DNA from: Dyadobacter sp. UC 10
Lineage (GTDB): Bacteria; Bacteroidota; Bacteroidia; Cytophagales; Spirosomataceae
Reading direction: 5' to 3'
NCBI RefSeq assembly: GCF_008369915.1
Contig: NZ_VSRN01000001.1
Location: 186,001-250,000, forward strand
DNA length: 64,000 nucleotides
The notes beneath the pieces are model-generated. The model was not told the origin of the DNA, did no database searches, and worked only from the letters and a program-made list of their open reading frames with translations. Position numbers and translations under genes: made by a program. Shown here in pieces: positions 46,075 to 55,207 of this stretch. How positions within the stretch are numbered: position 1 is the stretch's first letter; every line of letters starts with the position of its first letter.

Positions 46075-47508
46075 ATGAAAAAAGAAGATACCGGCAAAAG
46101 CAAATTTGTCTACCTCCGGATTGCGGGCATTATCGAACAGCACATATTGGACAATACATGGCGCACCGGCGACAAACTCCCGTCGCTGCGTACCATTTGC
46201 AGTGACTACGGCGTGAGCCAGAACACTGCCCTCAGCGCCTACTACCATTTGGAAAGTAAGATGCTCATCGAGACCCGGCCTCAATCGGGCTATTATGTCA
46301 GATTCGCAGGCACCAAAACTCCCCAGTTACCTGGCATCAGCAGTCCGTCCACCATCGCGAGCTTCGGTATGAGCGATCGGCTGGTGAGCAAAGTGTACGA
46401 CAACCTCGGCGAAGGCGGGCACTTACCGCTTGCGCTCGCCACGCCGGCCAACGAGCTTTTACCGATTGCCAAACTCAACAAAGGTTTACTCCTCGCAACC
46501 CGCGAGCTGCAAGGCAGCGGAGTGGCCTACGATAAGGCCGAAGGAAACGAAAGACTGCGAAGGCAAATAGCCCGCCGGGCATTTGCGATGGAATGCAGCT
46601 TGAGCCACCACGACATCATTACGACCAGCGGCTGCCTGAACGCACTCTCCTATTGTTTGATGTCCGTTACTGAGAAAGGCGACACCGTCGCGATGGAAAG
46701 TCCGGTTTCGTTTGGAATGCTCCAACTGGCCGAAGCACTGGGTTTGAAAGTATTGGAATTGCCCACAGACCCCGGCTCGGGCGTAGACCTGAATGCCTTT
46801 GAAGGTGCGCTGAAAAATGAAAAGGTAAAAGCCAGCCTGCTGATCAGCAATTTCAACAACCCGCTGGGAAGCTGCATGCCTGACGAAAACAAAAGAGCCG
46901 CCGTGCAGCTGGCTGAAAAGTACAATATACCACTGGTTGAAAATGACATTAGCGGCGATGTATACTTTGAGCAGCACCGCCCAAAATCTTGCAAAACCTA
47001 CGACCGGAGCGGGATAGTACTCTGGTGCGGTTCGGTGTCCAAAACACTTGCTCCCGGCTACCGTGTGGGCTGGGTGGCGCCGGGCAAATTCAAAGAAACT
47101 ATATTGAAAATGAAGCTGTATCACAGCATTTCGGGCACTTCGATCACGCAGGAGACGATCGCCGGATTTCTGGAAAGCGGGCGCTATGAAAGCCACTTAA
47201 GGAAACTCCGCCACACCCTGCACGGTAATATGCTCAGGTACTCAGGTGCCATCGCAGACTATTTCCCCGAAGGTACCAAAGCCAGCAGGCCACAAGGCGG
47301 CTCGGTTTTGTGGGTTGAGCTGCCGGCACATATCGATACGGTCGACCTCTACGAAAAAGCACTCACTCGCAACATCAGCTTCGCCCCGGGGAAGATTTTC
47401 ACCCTGCAGAATCAGTATCAAAGCTGTATGCGCCTGAACTACGGCTTGCTGTGGAATGAACAGACTGAGGCACAGTTGAAAGCACTTGGAGAACTTGCGA
47501 AACAATAA
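46075..47508 (+). CDS. MocR-type PLP-dependent GntR-family transcriptional regulator
   Basis: The protein has 477 residues: a GntR winged helix (WRTGDKLPSLRTICSDYGVSQ) fused to a fold-type I aminotransferase domain. The PLP lysine lies in WCGSVSKTLAPGYRVGW. MocR regulators use PLP and an amino compound as signal, often controlling amine or amino-acid catabolism or PLP salvage. The likeliest target is the divergent panE-like/SDR pair. An ordinary aminotransferase is excluded by the N-terminal DNA-binding domain. Confidence 0.9.
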   Translation: MKKEDTGKSKFVYLRIAGIIEQHILDNTWRTGDKLPSLRTICSDYGVSQNTALSAYYHLESKMLIETRPQSGYYVRFAGTKTPQLPGISSPSTIASFGMSDRLVSKVYDNLGEGGHLPLALATPANELLPIAKLNKGLLLATRELQGSGVAYDKAEGNERLRRQIARRAFAMECSLSHHDIITTSGCLNALSYCLMSVTEKGDTVAMESPVSFGMLQLAEALGLKVLELPTDPGSGVDLNAFEGALKNEKVKASLLISNFNNPLGSCMPDENKRAAVQLAEKYNIPLVENDISGDVYFEQHRPKSCKTYDRSGIVLWCGSVSKTLAPGYRVGWVAPGKFKETILKMKLYHSISGTSITQETIAGFLESGRYESHLRKLRHTLHGNMLRYSGAIADYFPEGTKASRPQGGSVLWVELPAHIDTVDLYEKALTRNISFAPGKIFTLQNQYQSCMRLNYGLLWNEQTEAQLKALGELAKQ

Positions 47509-47606
47509 TGAGAGCCAGGAAGATGCCGGCCAATCCGGGGCCTGCGCAATAATGCATCAACGTTTTAATAATCAGTAAACTCTGCTGAATATTCCTCTGA
47601 TGCCTG

Positions 47607-48857
47607 TCAAAATTTATCCGACCTGGGTTTGAGTGTAAAAAGCAATGCAGCCATCACCACCATGCAAATGGAAGATATTCTGAAAAGAAGTCCCACATCG
47701 ACATTCAGATCCCGCAACCAGCCACCGGCGTAAAGACTCACCCCACCTACGAGGCAGGAAATGAAGTTGAGAATCCCGTAGGCGGTGGCAATCAGCCGGC
47801 GATCCACGATCTGCGTGAGCATGGGCATCATGTTTACATCCAGAAAAACCCGGAAAAAACTGAATGCCACAAAACCAGGCAAAGCAAATGCGAGGGTATC
47901 GGCCATACTTGCAAAAAAGATAGCCGGCGCGGCAATCAGCAAACCGATCGCAGGAACCAGCATTCTGGCCCGAGGACTGCGTTTTGACCAGCGATCAGCC
48001 AAAACGCCTCCTGTAAGTACACCTAACAGTGCCGCCGTATAAATATAGCCGGTGGAATATACCCCCGCCATACTTTGGCTGAGGTTGAAATGTTCCTTAA
48101 AATAGGTCGGCAGCCACCCCGTAACCAGCCAGACGACAATGCCTCCCGTTCCCCAAAACAGCAGCGTGGTAATATACTGCCGGTTAAATACCAACGCCCG
48201 GATGGCTCGTTTCAAATCCAGACCGGCATCCGCTGGCGCCATCTCCGGGTGAAGGTCGGGCTGAACTTCAGTTTTAGGCGCTTCCCGCAGCAGTACGGCG
48301 AGGAATAGAGCATACACGATGCCGAACAATCCGAAAGACAAAAATGCGTAATTCCAGCTATGCGTTTCGGCCAGCCAGCCGCCCACAAAACCCAGGCTCT
48401 GCCCGATCATAATGCCCGCCATATGGATCCCATTGGCCAGCGAACGGGTGGTGCCTTTGTGATAATCCATGATCAGCGCCAATCCCGCCGGAATGTAACA
48501 GGCTTCGCTGATGCCCATCAAAGCCCGTGTCAGTAATAACCCTTCATAGGTAGTAACATAAGATGTGAGCAGGGTCACGAGCGACCAAACGAACAAACTA
48601 CCAATAATTACCCAGGAACGCTTGAACCGGTCGGCCAAAAATCCGCCCATCGGGCTCAGAAACCCATATATCCACAAGAATAAGGAGGTTAGCAGCCCAA
48701 ATTGCGCATCGGTCATGGGTATGGATTCGACTATAGAGAACCGCATGGTCGTGATCATCATCCGGTCCAGGTAATTGAGGCAACCCACGACACTGAGCAG
48801 TCCGACAACCAGCCAGGCATAACGCCGTGACCCTTTTTCAATGGAAATTAATGGCAT
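47607..48857 (-). CDS. MFS transporter (ACS-like; candidate sialate/sugar-acid importer)
   Basis: The protein has 416 residues with twelve predicted helices. VGCLNYLDRMMITTM in helix 1 and the loop GFLADRFKRSW are typical of the anion:cation symporter branch of MFS, which includes sugar-acid and sialate carriers. It overlaps the upstream aldolase gene by 10 bases and ends the region C operon. Bacteroidota commonly use MFS-type NanT proteins for sialic acid, so this may be the inner-membrane importer; substrate remains inferred. Confidence 0.85.
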   Translation of the reverse strand: MPLISIEKGSRRYAWLVVGLLSVVGCLNYLDRMMITTMRFSIVESIPMTDAQFGLLTSLFLWIYGFLSPMGGFLADRFKRSWVIIGSLFVWSLVTLLTSYVTTYEGLLLTRALMGISEACYIPAGLALIMDYHKGTTRSLANGIHMAGIMIGQSLGFVGGWLAETHSWNYAFLSFGLFGIVYALFLAVLLREAPKTEVQPDLHPEMAPADAGLDLKRAIRALVFNRQYITTLLFWGTGGIVVWLVTGWLPTYFKEHFNLSQSMAGVYSTGYIYTAALLGVLTGGVLADRWSKRSPRARMLVPAIGLLIAAPAIFFASMADTLAFALPGFVAFSFFRVFLDVNMMPMLTQIVDRRLIATAYGILNFISCLVGGVSLYAGGWLRDLNVDVGLLFRISSICMVVMAALLFTLKPRSDKF

Positions 48858-49639
48858 AGCAGATGTTGGGTACGGATTGCTTGCATATCGCTTTGTAATT
48901 TTTGGCTGAACAGGCTCATATCATTACTGTGAATGACCATATCGACACCTTCCCTGGCCCACCGGGCCTGAATTTCGGGCCCCATCCAGAACTGAATTCC
49001 GACATGCTTTCCGGCTTTGCGCGTGCTGCTGACAATGCGCTGCACAGCTTCTTCAAAATCGGGATGATCGTATTGTTCCGCAATGCCGAGACTTACCGAC
49101 AGATCATGCGGACCAATGAAAACTCCGTCCAGACCTGGCTGAGCAAGCAATGCATCAAGCCTTTCAAGGGCAGGCTTGCTCTCAATGTTGGCGATTAGCA
49201 AGTGCCCTGCATTGTATTCCTGCAGGTATTTCGAAGTGTAATCAGAAATCAAGGTCGTATCTGCCAATGCAGATTCCAGCAATTCTCCTTTCAAAGGTCT
49301 GTACTTTATCGCCCCCGTGAGTGCGGTGAGCTGTGCGACGGTTTCAATGTAAGGTGCCACGATTCCAATCGCTCCGGCATCGAGCGCCTGCACGGCCAGA
49401 ACAGGATCGGGATTAGCAATGCGGACAATCGGCGTAATGCCCATGTACCGCAGAAGCCAGCAGGTTTCGGACAAACTCGTCCGGTCGGCAGGAATATGCT
49501 CTGTATCCAGAAACACAAAATCCAGTTCCGCGCCTTCAACGGTTCGCAGCCAGCGCGACGACAAGTTGGTAAGACACGTCCCGTAAACGGTGGCCCCCTC
49601 CGAAAGTTTCATTAGCAAATCGTCCTTTTTCATCTGCAT
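48848..49639 (-). CDS. HpcH/HpaI-family (class II) aldolase
   Basis: About 264 residues with the start at 49639 (19 bases after the SDR stop; an ATG at 49633 is equally possible). Family features: FVFLDTEHIPADR, the catalytic-region PIVRIANPD, GAIGIVAPYIE with a metal-binding Glu, and the GVFIGPHDLSVSLG loop. These metal-dependent aldolases cleave 2-keto-3-deoxy acids to pyruvate plus an aldehyde. In this operon it is the candidate for the final cleavage of a 2-keto-3-deoxy sugar acid. Confidence 0.85.
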   Translation of the reverse strand: MQMKKDDLLMKLSEGATVYGTCLTNLSSRWLRTVEGAELDFVFLDTEHIPADRTSLSETCWLLRYMGITPIVRIANPDPVLAVQALDAGAIGIVAPYIETVAQLTALTGAIKYRPLKGELLESALADTTLISDYTSKYLQEYNAGHLLIANIESKPALERLDALLAQPGLDGVFIGPHDLSVSLGIAEQYDHPDFEEAVQRIVSSTRKAGKHVGIQFWMGPEIQARWAREGVDMVIHSNDMSLFSQKLQSDMQAIRTQHLLCH

Positions 49640-49658
49640 TACATTTATTTCTGAGTTA

Positions 49659-50450
49659 TTACCAGCTTGTCCAGCCACCATCCACGACCAGGTTATGTCC
49701 CGTGACAAAAGCAGATGCGTCCGAGGCCAGAAAAACCACCGGCCCCTGGATATCGCGGTCGCTGGCAAACCGGCCCAGTGGGGTAAGTCGTTTGTAGTTC
49801 GCGATAAATTCCGCTTTTCCTTCCATCATTTCAACGCCGGGCCCATAGCCCCCCGGACTAATGCAATTGGCGCGGATGTTGAACCCGCCGTAATAATTGG
49901 CCAGCCATTTGGTGAAACCTACCATCCCCCATTTGTCATAAGTATAATTGACAGGACTAGTCATGCCCGTTTCACCGTAAACCGGGAAATGCGGACCTAC
50001 TACACCCTGGATGGATCCGATATTGATGATATTGCCACTACCCCGTTCCCGCATCCCTTTTACTACTTCCCTGGTAATCAGCATAAGTCCGGTAGCATTG
50101 ACACGCTGGGCAGCTTCCCAGTCGGCCGCGTTCATATGTTCGAGATCACTGAATCCCTGACGCGAAACGGCGTTATTGACCAGGATATCGACCTTCCCGA
50201 ATTGCGCAGTAACAACTTTTACAAACTCGATAATGGAATCTTCGGATGCCAGATCCAGTTCCCAGCCACTGGCTTTCAGGCCCTGATCGACGAGGGTTTG
50301 CGCAAATTCCCGGCAATTTTCAGTATTACGGGAAGCGATTACCACTTCGGCCCCGGCGCTGGCAAGTGCAGCGGAAATGGGCGCACCAAACAGCCCCGTT
50401 CCTCCCGTTACCACAGCCACTTTGCCGGAAAGATCAAATAAGTCACTCAT
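49659..50450 (-). CDS. Short-chain dehydrogenase/reductase
   Basis: 263 residues: GGTGLFG at 16-22, the NNAV variant of NNAG at 92-95, S146, and Y169/K173 in YTYDK. A stretch of about 22 residues separates Ser and Tyr, longer than in most SDRs, and may shape the sugar site. It belongs to the group annotated near gluconate 5-dehydrogenases and N-acylmannosamine-type sugar dehydrogenases. Either this or the SDR at 57867 could oxidise the sugar released by the NanA-like lyase. Confidence 0.85.
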   Translation of the reverse strand: MSDLFDLSGKVAVVTGGTGLFGAPISAALASAGAEVVIASRNTENCREFAQTLVDQGLKASGWELDLASEDSIIEFVKVVTAQFGKVDILVNNAVSRQGFSDLEHMNAADWEAAQRVNATGLMLITREVVKGMRERGSGNIINIGSIQGVVGPHFPVYGETGMTSPVNYTYDKWGMVGFTKWLANYYGGFNIRANCISPGGYGPGVEMMEGKAEFIANYKRLTPLGRFASDRDIQGPVVFLASDASAFVTGHNLVVDGGWTSW

Positions 50451-50503
50451 ATCATTTTTAGTTTAAAATATTGATCGTCGTGCGGCATCTAGCCGAACTA
50501 TGA

Positions 50504-51439
50504 TCAGTTCCACAAAGCCGGCGTGATCACTTCGATCGGCACATCGGTACTCAGTTTCAACAATTCATTTCTCAGTTCGGGAGCTAGCAATGGTGCATTT
50601 AAAAGCCTGATATTGGCTTCTACCTGCACGATGTTTTCAGCCCCGATCACCAGACTGTCTACCGTTTCCAAATCCCGGATGAAGCTGAATGCAAGTTCAG
50701 CTAATGTGATACGGTGGTCGGCGGCGAGCTGATTGAGTTTTTTCAGATAGGGTGCTGCTGCGCTCAGTTTACCGCTCAGATCTTCCGGGTCTTTCCAGAA
50801 AAGCCCTTGCAAAAACACACTCCGGACCATAACCAGTTTTCCTTTGTCATGAAGCTTTTGAAGCGTTCCATTTGCAATAATTTCCTGATCGAGCACATTC
50901 AGCGGGATCTGTAATACTTCAAATGCGTGATCTGCCAAAAGGTCATTGGCCTCGGATGAATAGTACAATGAAATGCCCCCATGCGCGATCAGATTTTCGT
51001 CTTTTAACCTGTCAAGCAATTCAGGAACAACGTTTTTGACCTGTTCCATCGATTCGGACGCTCCTTTGTGATAGAGTATCAAAGGCAGTTTTTGAATTCC
51101 AAGCCGCGTAAGTGACTTTTCAACGATCCCTTTAACTTCTGTCCAGACTTTTTCAAGATCAGATGCCAGATCCGTATCATACTTGAATTTTGATACGATA
51201 AAAATGTCTTCTTTTTTAACTCCGGCCAGATAACTTCCAAGTACATCTTCGGAAGTGCCGTAGGTTGGGGATGTGTCGAAACTGTTTATCCCGTTTGCAG
51301 CCGATGCAGCGAGTAACGCGTGGGCTTCCGCTACGCTGGGGGCGCCCTGGCGGTTGGCAATGCCATAATCCATCCCAAGCTGAACCGTACCCAGCGCCAG
51401 CTTCGAAACTTTGTATGTATGGAAAGATGTGTACTTCAT
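50504..51439 (-). CDS. Aldo/keto reductase
   Basis: The protein has 311 residues with the AKR TIM barrel: TVQLGMDYGIANRQGAPS, catalytic Asp and Tyr in DTSPTYGTSEDVLG, Lys in VSKFKYD and His in LILYHKGA. It uses NADPH to reduce an aldehyde or ketone, or to oxidise a sugar. In region C it might reduce the aldehyde made by the HpaI aldolase or act as a sugar dehydrogenase. It lies 3 bases after the mutarotase stop. Cytoplasmic. Confidence 0.87.
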   Translation of the reverse strand: MKYTSFHTYKVSKLALGTVQLGMDYGIANRQGAPSVAEAHALLAASAANGINSFDTSPTYGTSEDVLGSYLAGVKKEDIFIVSKFKYDTDLASDLEKVWTEVKGIVEKSLTRLGIQKLPLILYHKGASESMEQVKNVVPELLDRLKDENLIAHGGISLYYSSEANDLLADHAFEVLQIPLNVLDQEIIANGTLQKLHDKGKLVMVRSVFLQGLFWKDPEDLSGKLSAAAPYLKKLNQLAADHRITLAELAFSFIRDLETVDSLVIGAENIVQVEANIRLLNAPLLAPELRNELLKLSTDVPIEVITPALWN

Positions 51440-51442
51440 ATG

Positions 51443-52513
51443 CTAGCGCACTTCTACAATCGTGGGTGTACGGATTCCGGGTTTTATTTCACCACTGATA
51501 TAAAGCCAGGATGATTGGTAAGGCACCACGGCCAGCGTAACACGCGCAGGAAAATCCTGTTGATCGCTAATGTATTCCCAGGTATCATTCCCGGGATAAT
51601 AATACAGCATCGAGCGGCCGATGCCCGGGTGCGTTTGAGGCGTACGGTAGCGGGCAGTGACCGCATCCACGCCACCCCATACCAGCATGCGGTCGGGACG
51701 TATCTGCGGAAGTGTGCCGGCAGCCGAAACACCTCTGGGAATGGGCGCCATTTTCTTCCATGCCGCATTCCATTTTCCGTCGGCGTAATTCAGTTTCATT
51801 TCATAATTATCCAGTAGAATGTTCCTGAACTTTTCGCCAAATGCATTCAGCCCGGTCGTCTCTCCTCCCATCAGAAAAATGCGGTCTCCGAACACCCCGC
51901 TGGCAGGCAAAGTGCGCTCGGGACCGGGCCATGCATTCAGCGACTGCCACCCTCTATCCGATTTTGACAGATCGAGCAGAAATGCCCGCGCCAACGGACT
52001 ACTTGTGGGAGAATTGGTCCCTCCCATAATCACCAGACAATCGCCCAGCAGATTTCCAGCCATGTATGCCAGCGGCTCGGGCAATGGCGGCAGATCCTTT
52101 TTTATAAGTTTATTATTGATCCATTCATAACTGAATACCGAAGAAAGATGGTCGCCGGACGTGCATCCGCCGACGAGGATCACCTGATCTTTATAGCTCA
52201 CGGTAACGCCATATCCCGCTGCCTGCGGCAATTTTTCGGTTAACAACTGCCATTTCCCATCTGAAAATGCATAAATGTGATCGTACCATTTCTTCGCGCC
52301 GCCTTCCCACGGAAATTTGTCAGGAAAATTGGCGCCGCCCATTGCGAGCAAAGTACCATGCGATACGCCTGCGTACATGGCTGCAAAACCGCGACTGTCG
52401 GGGAGGGAAGGAAAAGCGGACCAGGTCAATGGGGCTGGTTGAGCCATTAGCGTAATGGAATAAAGGAATGTCAGTAAAAAATAAAAAAGTGCTCGCTGCC
52501 CCGGGAAATGCAT
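51443..52513 (-). CDS. NanM-like N-acetylneuraminate mutarotase/epimerase (Kelch propeller)
   Basis: Started at the ATG at 52513 (MHFPGQRAL...); a TTG two codons earlier is possible. A signal peptide ends at LMAQ, so it is periplasmic. The Kelch beta-propeller includes the family-typical SHGTLLAMGGANFPDKFPWE followed by GGAKKWYDHIYAFSDG, repeated later in permuted form (ILVGGCTSGDHL, VIMGGTNSPTS, FLMGGETTG, LVWGGVDAVT). This is the cyclically permuted mutarotase family of E. coli NanM, which converts alpha-Neu5Ac released by sialidases to the beta form. It ties the operon to sialic acid. Confidence 0.85.
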   Translation of the reverse strand: MHFPGQRALFYFLLTFLYSITLMAQPAPLTWSAFPSLPDSRGFAAMYAGVSHGTLLAMGGANFPDKFPWEGGAKKWYDHIYAFSDGKWQLLTEKLPQAAGYGVTVSYKDQVILVGGCTSGDHLSSVFSYEWINNKLIKKDLPPLPEPLAYMAGNLLGDCLVIMGGTNSPTSSPLARAFLLDLSKSDRGWQSLNAWPGPERTLPASGVFGDRIFLMGGETTGLNAFGEKFRNILLDNYEMKLNYADGKWNAAWKKMAPIPRGVSAAGTLPQIRPDRMLVWGGVDAVTARYRTPQTHPGIGRSMLYYYPGNDTWEYISDQQDFPARVTLAVVPYQSSWLYISGEIKPGIRTPTIVEVR

Positions 52514-52519
52514 ATTCAA

Positions 52520-53380
52520 TCAGTTAACAGTGAATGGAAACGACTTCTGGCTAATAAGAACGGTAATCTGCATCACCGCCCCCGGACCCGGTTCTCCATA
52601 CCCGCCCGTTACCAGCAACTGTTTTCGGGAAGGGGTATCGGTTATAAAAGCCAGGTTGCTGGTTAATGGGAGTTCCGTATCAATCGAAAATAGCCATGTA
52701 CTCTCGGCAGAAATGATCTGAATGGCCTGCATTCCGTAGTGCGCCACCCAAAGTCTTCCCTCCCGATCCACAGCCAGCCCATCGGGCAGATTGCATGCCG
52801 GATCAAGACTGGAATGGGCCGGAAGCCCGATGCAGGAATAACCCGGCTCCGGCTCCCCGGGCGCTGCCAGATCATACACGCGAATACGGTTTGCGTAGCT
52901 TTCTGCCACATACAAGCGGGTTTCACCTCGGTTCAATGCGATCCCATTGGCGTAGTCGATGCCATCGGCCACGCATTTCTCAATGCCATCGCTGCCTCGA
53001 AAAAAAACCTTCCCATCTGAACGGATTGAGTCTGTAAAATACAGATTCCCCGAGCTGTCGACCAGCAGGTCGTTGGGTGTTTGCACCGGAATTCCACCAC
53101 AAGTACCATTGATGATATAGCCTGCAAATGATCCGTCGGCACGATAGGTAGCAATCCTGCCCGACCTGGATTCACAGACCAGATGTTCGCCGCTACTCAA
53201 AATGACCTGCCCGTTCGGACAATCACCCGGCGCCCAAACAGCCGTTTTACCATCCCGAAATACACGCAAAATCTGCCTGCCCGAAAGCGTTGTCACAAAC
53301 CATTCATCCGCAGAACCTACTGCCGGGCCTTCGGAATAAAATGCGAGGTCAGCCAGCTTTTGTACCTGGTATTCAAACAT
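52520..53380 (-). CDS. SMP-30/gluconolactonase-family lactonase
   Basis: 286 residues, a six-bladed propeller: the metal Glu in SEGPAVGSADEW, Asn in TPNDLLVDSSGNLYFTDS and in YANGIALNRG, and the blade-six Asp in LPDGLAVDREGRLW. These metal-dependent enzymes open sugar lactones to sugar acids. No signal peptide. Next to SDRs and an aldo/keto reductase it is the natural hydrolase for a lactone from sugar oxidation. It overlaps the M81 gene by 8 bases. Confidence 0.88.
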   Translation of the reverse strand: MFEYQVQKLADLAFYSEGPAVGSADEWFVTTLSGRQILRVFRDGKTAVWAPGDCPNGQVILSSGEHLVCESRSGRIATYRADGSFAGYIINGTCGGIPVQTPNDLLVDSSGNLYFTDSIRSDGKVFFRGSDGIEKCVADGIDYANGIALNRGETRLYVAESYANRIRVYDLAAPGEPEPGYSCIGLPAHSSLDPACNLPDGLAVDREGRLWVAHYGMQAIQIISAESTWLFSIDTELPLTSNLAFITDTPSRKQLLVTGGYGEPGPGAVMQITVLISQKSFPFTVN

Positions 53381-54827
53381 ATTCGAAAGGAAAAAGTGGA
53401 ATGCGCCGGTGCAAAAACTTAAAACGGGTCATATCCGCACCGGTGGTCCCGGGGGTATCTATTTTACAAATGGTTTTACAAACCGACTGGTAAGCAGCAA
53501 TAGGCGCATTTACACCCTTGGCTACGATATAATCGAAATCTACGGGCCGCAATCCTTTGGAAAGCAATTGTTCCAGACTATAAGGTACTGTCCGCAACGA
53601 AGTAAGCATGATCGTTTGTCCGGTCGCAGTAGTGATGATCGCCGACTGTCCCATATCAAAATTGACAAATCCGCCATGCTTCGGGGTTGATTCTGAGAAA
53701 TGCCCGTCGATCATTCTGCTGCTCACCACCGAAACCCTGTATCCGGTCTCACCTACACGAAGTGAAAAAGGGAGTTCAGGGTTTTGGCCCAAAACTTTCA
53801 CTGCCTCAGGGTCGTAAATGCATATAAACATCCCGGACAGCCGCGCCTCATCAAATGCTTCCAGCAAATGCGTACTCGCTGCCGATCCGCCCCCACCTAC
53901 ATTATCTCCCATATCAAGCAGCAAAACCGGTTTTTCAAGTTCGGAAAGCTGAGGGATCAGGGAATAAATAGCTGTTTTGATACCATTGAAAGTAGCCAGT
54001 CGCGGCTGAACATAAGCCAGCAATTGTGCGGTTGCTTGGGCTATTCCCGTATTTCCTTTTTCATATATTAATAAAAAAGCAGATCCCATTTCGGCAACAT
54101 CCGCGTAAGGAAACCCCAGCAGCAGGCTCACAGACTGTAAGTTGAACGCTGCCCGCACTTGCCCGGCACATTCGAGCAGGCCACGACAGGGAGGTTCCGC
54201 CATATTCTGCTGCTCAATGCTGATCGCCATCGGCAGTTGAAGTAACGTCTGCTCATACTGCTTTCCTTCCAAAAGGATCGAAACCATCAGCCGGGCTGCT
54301 TTCCGGCCGACTTCCGCCTGATCCAGGTGTGGGTTGGTCTGGTAGGGAAACAAAGCCGTAGTCGACGAGGCCATGAGCGGGCTCACATTAGCATGCGGGT
54401 CCAGCGTTCCGACTATGGGCATTTCCGGTCCGACGCGGAGCCGGAGTTGTTGCAGCCAGTACCCGTCCATATCAGGATGCAGCTCGCTCACACCTGCTCC
54501 ATGCGGCGCCACCAGAATGCCGTCGAATGGCCCGGATTTATCCAACAGTGCAAACATTCTGGAAAGCATGGAATCCAATGCTTCTTTCGTGACCATTCCG
54601 CCCGGTGTGGCGTAGGCATAAAAAACGGGGACAAGAGTAAGCTCGCTCACCTGTTCGATCACCCCGGCCATCCCGCTGATCTCGTGGTGGCCACCCCGGT
54701 ATTCGTCCAGGATCTGCTCCTGTTCAAGCCAGAAGCCATGATGGAATGCCCCGAGGTCGGTTAACTCGGGTGCGAACGTGTTCGTTTCATGGTAGATCCC
54801 CAGTAAAGCGACTCTTTTTTGGATCAT
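53373..54827 (-). CDS. M81-family metallopeptidase-like protein (MlrC-like)
   Basis: The protein has 484 residues and the MlrC architecture: an N-terminal domain with GIYHETNTFAP, LVAPHGAGVSELHPDMDGYW and GTLDPHANVSPLM, which hold the metal ligands, and a C-terminal MlrC domain opening LLLDMGDNVGGGGSAAST. MlrC was named for degradation of linearised microcystin, but most members are amidases or hydrolases of unknown substrate. In this operon an amide hydrolase on an N-acyl sugar acid is possible. It is coupled to RidA by ATGA. Confidence 0.87.
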   Translation of the reverse strand: MIQKRVALLGIYHETNTFAPELTDLGAFHHGFWLEQEQILDEYRGGHHEISGMAGVIEQVSELTLVPVFYAYATPGGMVTKEALDSMLSRMFALLDKSGPFDGILVAPHGAGVSELHPDMDGYWLQQLRLRVGPEMPIVGTLDPHANVSPLMASSTTALFPYQTNPHLDQAEVGRKAARLMVSILLEGKQYEQTLLQLPMAISIEQQNMAEPPCRGLLECAGQVRAAFNLQSVSLLLGFPYADVAEMGSAFLLIYEKGNTGIAQATAQLLAYVQPRLATFNGIKTAIYSLIPQLSELEKPVLLLDMGDNVGGGGSAASTHLLEAFDEARLSGMFICIYDPEAVKVLGQNPELPFSLRVGETGYRVSVVSSRMIDGHFSESTPKHGGFVNFDMGQSAIITTATGQTIMLTSLRTVPYSLEQLLSKGLRPVDFDYIVAKGVNAPIAAYQSVCKTICKIDTPGTTGADMTRFKFLHRRIPLFPFEYV

Positions 54828-55207
54828 TCGGGAAGAAGAAAAACGGCATCCACCTCAAATTTCAACAACTCCCCAAGACATCCGATCAGCGTAGTCCGCG
54901 CCGGGTAAGGTTCCTGAAAATATTCCCGGTAAATAGCATTGAACTCTGCCAGATATTCCTGTTTTCCAACATAATTCCGCACCTGCACCGCATCGTCAAA
55001 CGTGACCCCGGCGGCTTCGGCAATGCGTCTGAGATTGTCAAAAGACCGTCTGCATTCACCTGCAAATGTATCATTCACAATATTTCCGTGATCGTCAGTC
55101 GATGCCTGGCCGGAAACAAAAACGTGTCCTCCCGATACAATCGCCGGAGAGAATGGTAAAGAACTCACGGGCAGATTATCTCCTTTTATTACTTTTTTTG
55201 AACTCAT
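54824..55207 (-). CDS. RidA/YjgF-family enamine/imine deaminase
   Basis: The protein has 127 residues, the usual RidA length. VSGQASTDDHGNIV and the C-terminal PARTTLIGCLGELLKFEVDAV include the conserved Arg that binds the carboxylate. RidA proteins hydrolyse reactive enamine/imine intermediates from PLP-dependent eliminations to 2-oxo acids and ammonia. It is coupled by ATGA to genes on both sides and shares the operon with a threonine-synthase-like PLP enzyme, a logical partner. Confidence 0.9.
   Translation of the reverse strand: MSSKKVIKGDNLPVSSLPFSPAIVSGGHVFVSGQASTDDHGNIVNDTFAGECRRSFDNLRRIAEAAGVTFDDAVQVRNYVGKQEYLAEFNAIYREYFQEPYPARTTLIGCLGELLKFEVDAVFLLPE

Noticed and set aside
46486..47196. 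236-codon minus-strand frame inside the MocR-type gene
   Set aside because: It is a shadow of a clear GntR-aminotransferase fusion; no domain or start context supports it.
49590..50441. 283-codon plus-strand open frame opposite an SDR gene
   Set aside because: It mirrors the SDR reading frame and has no family features; the SDR has complete cofactor and catalytic motifs.
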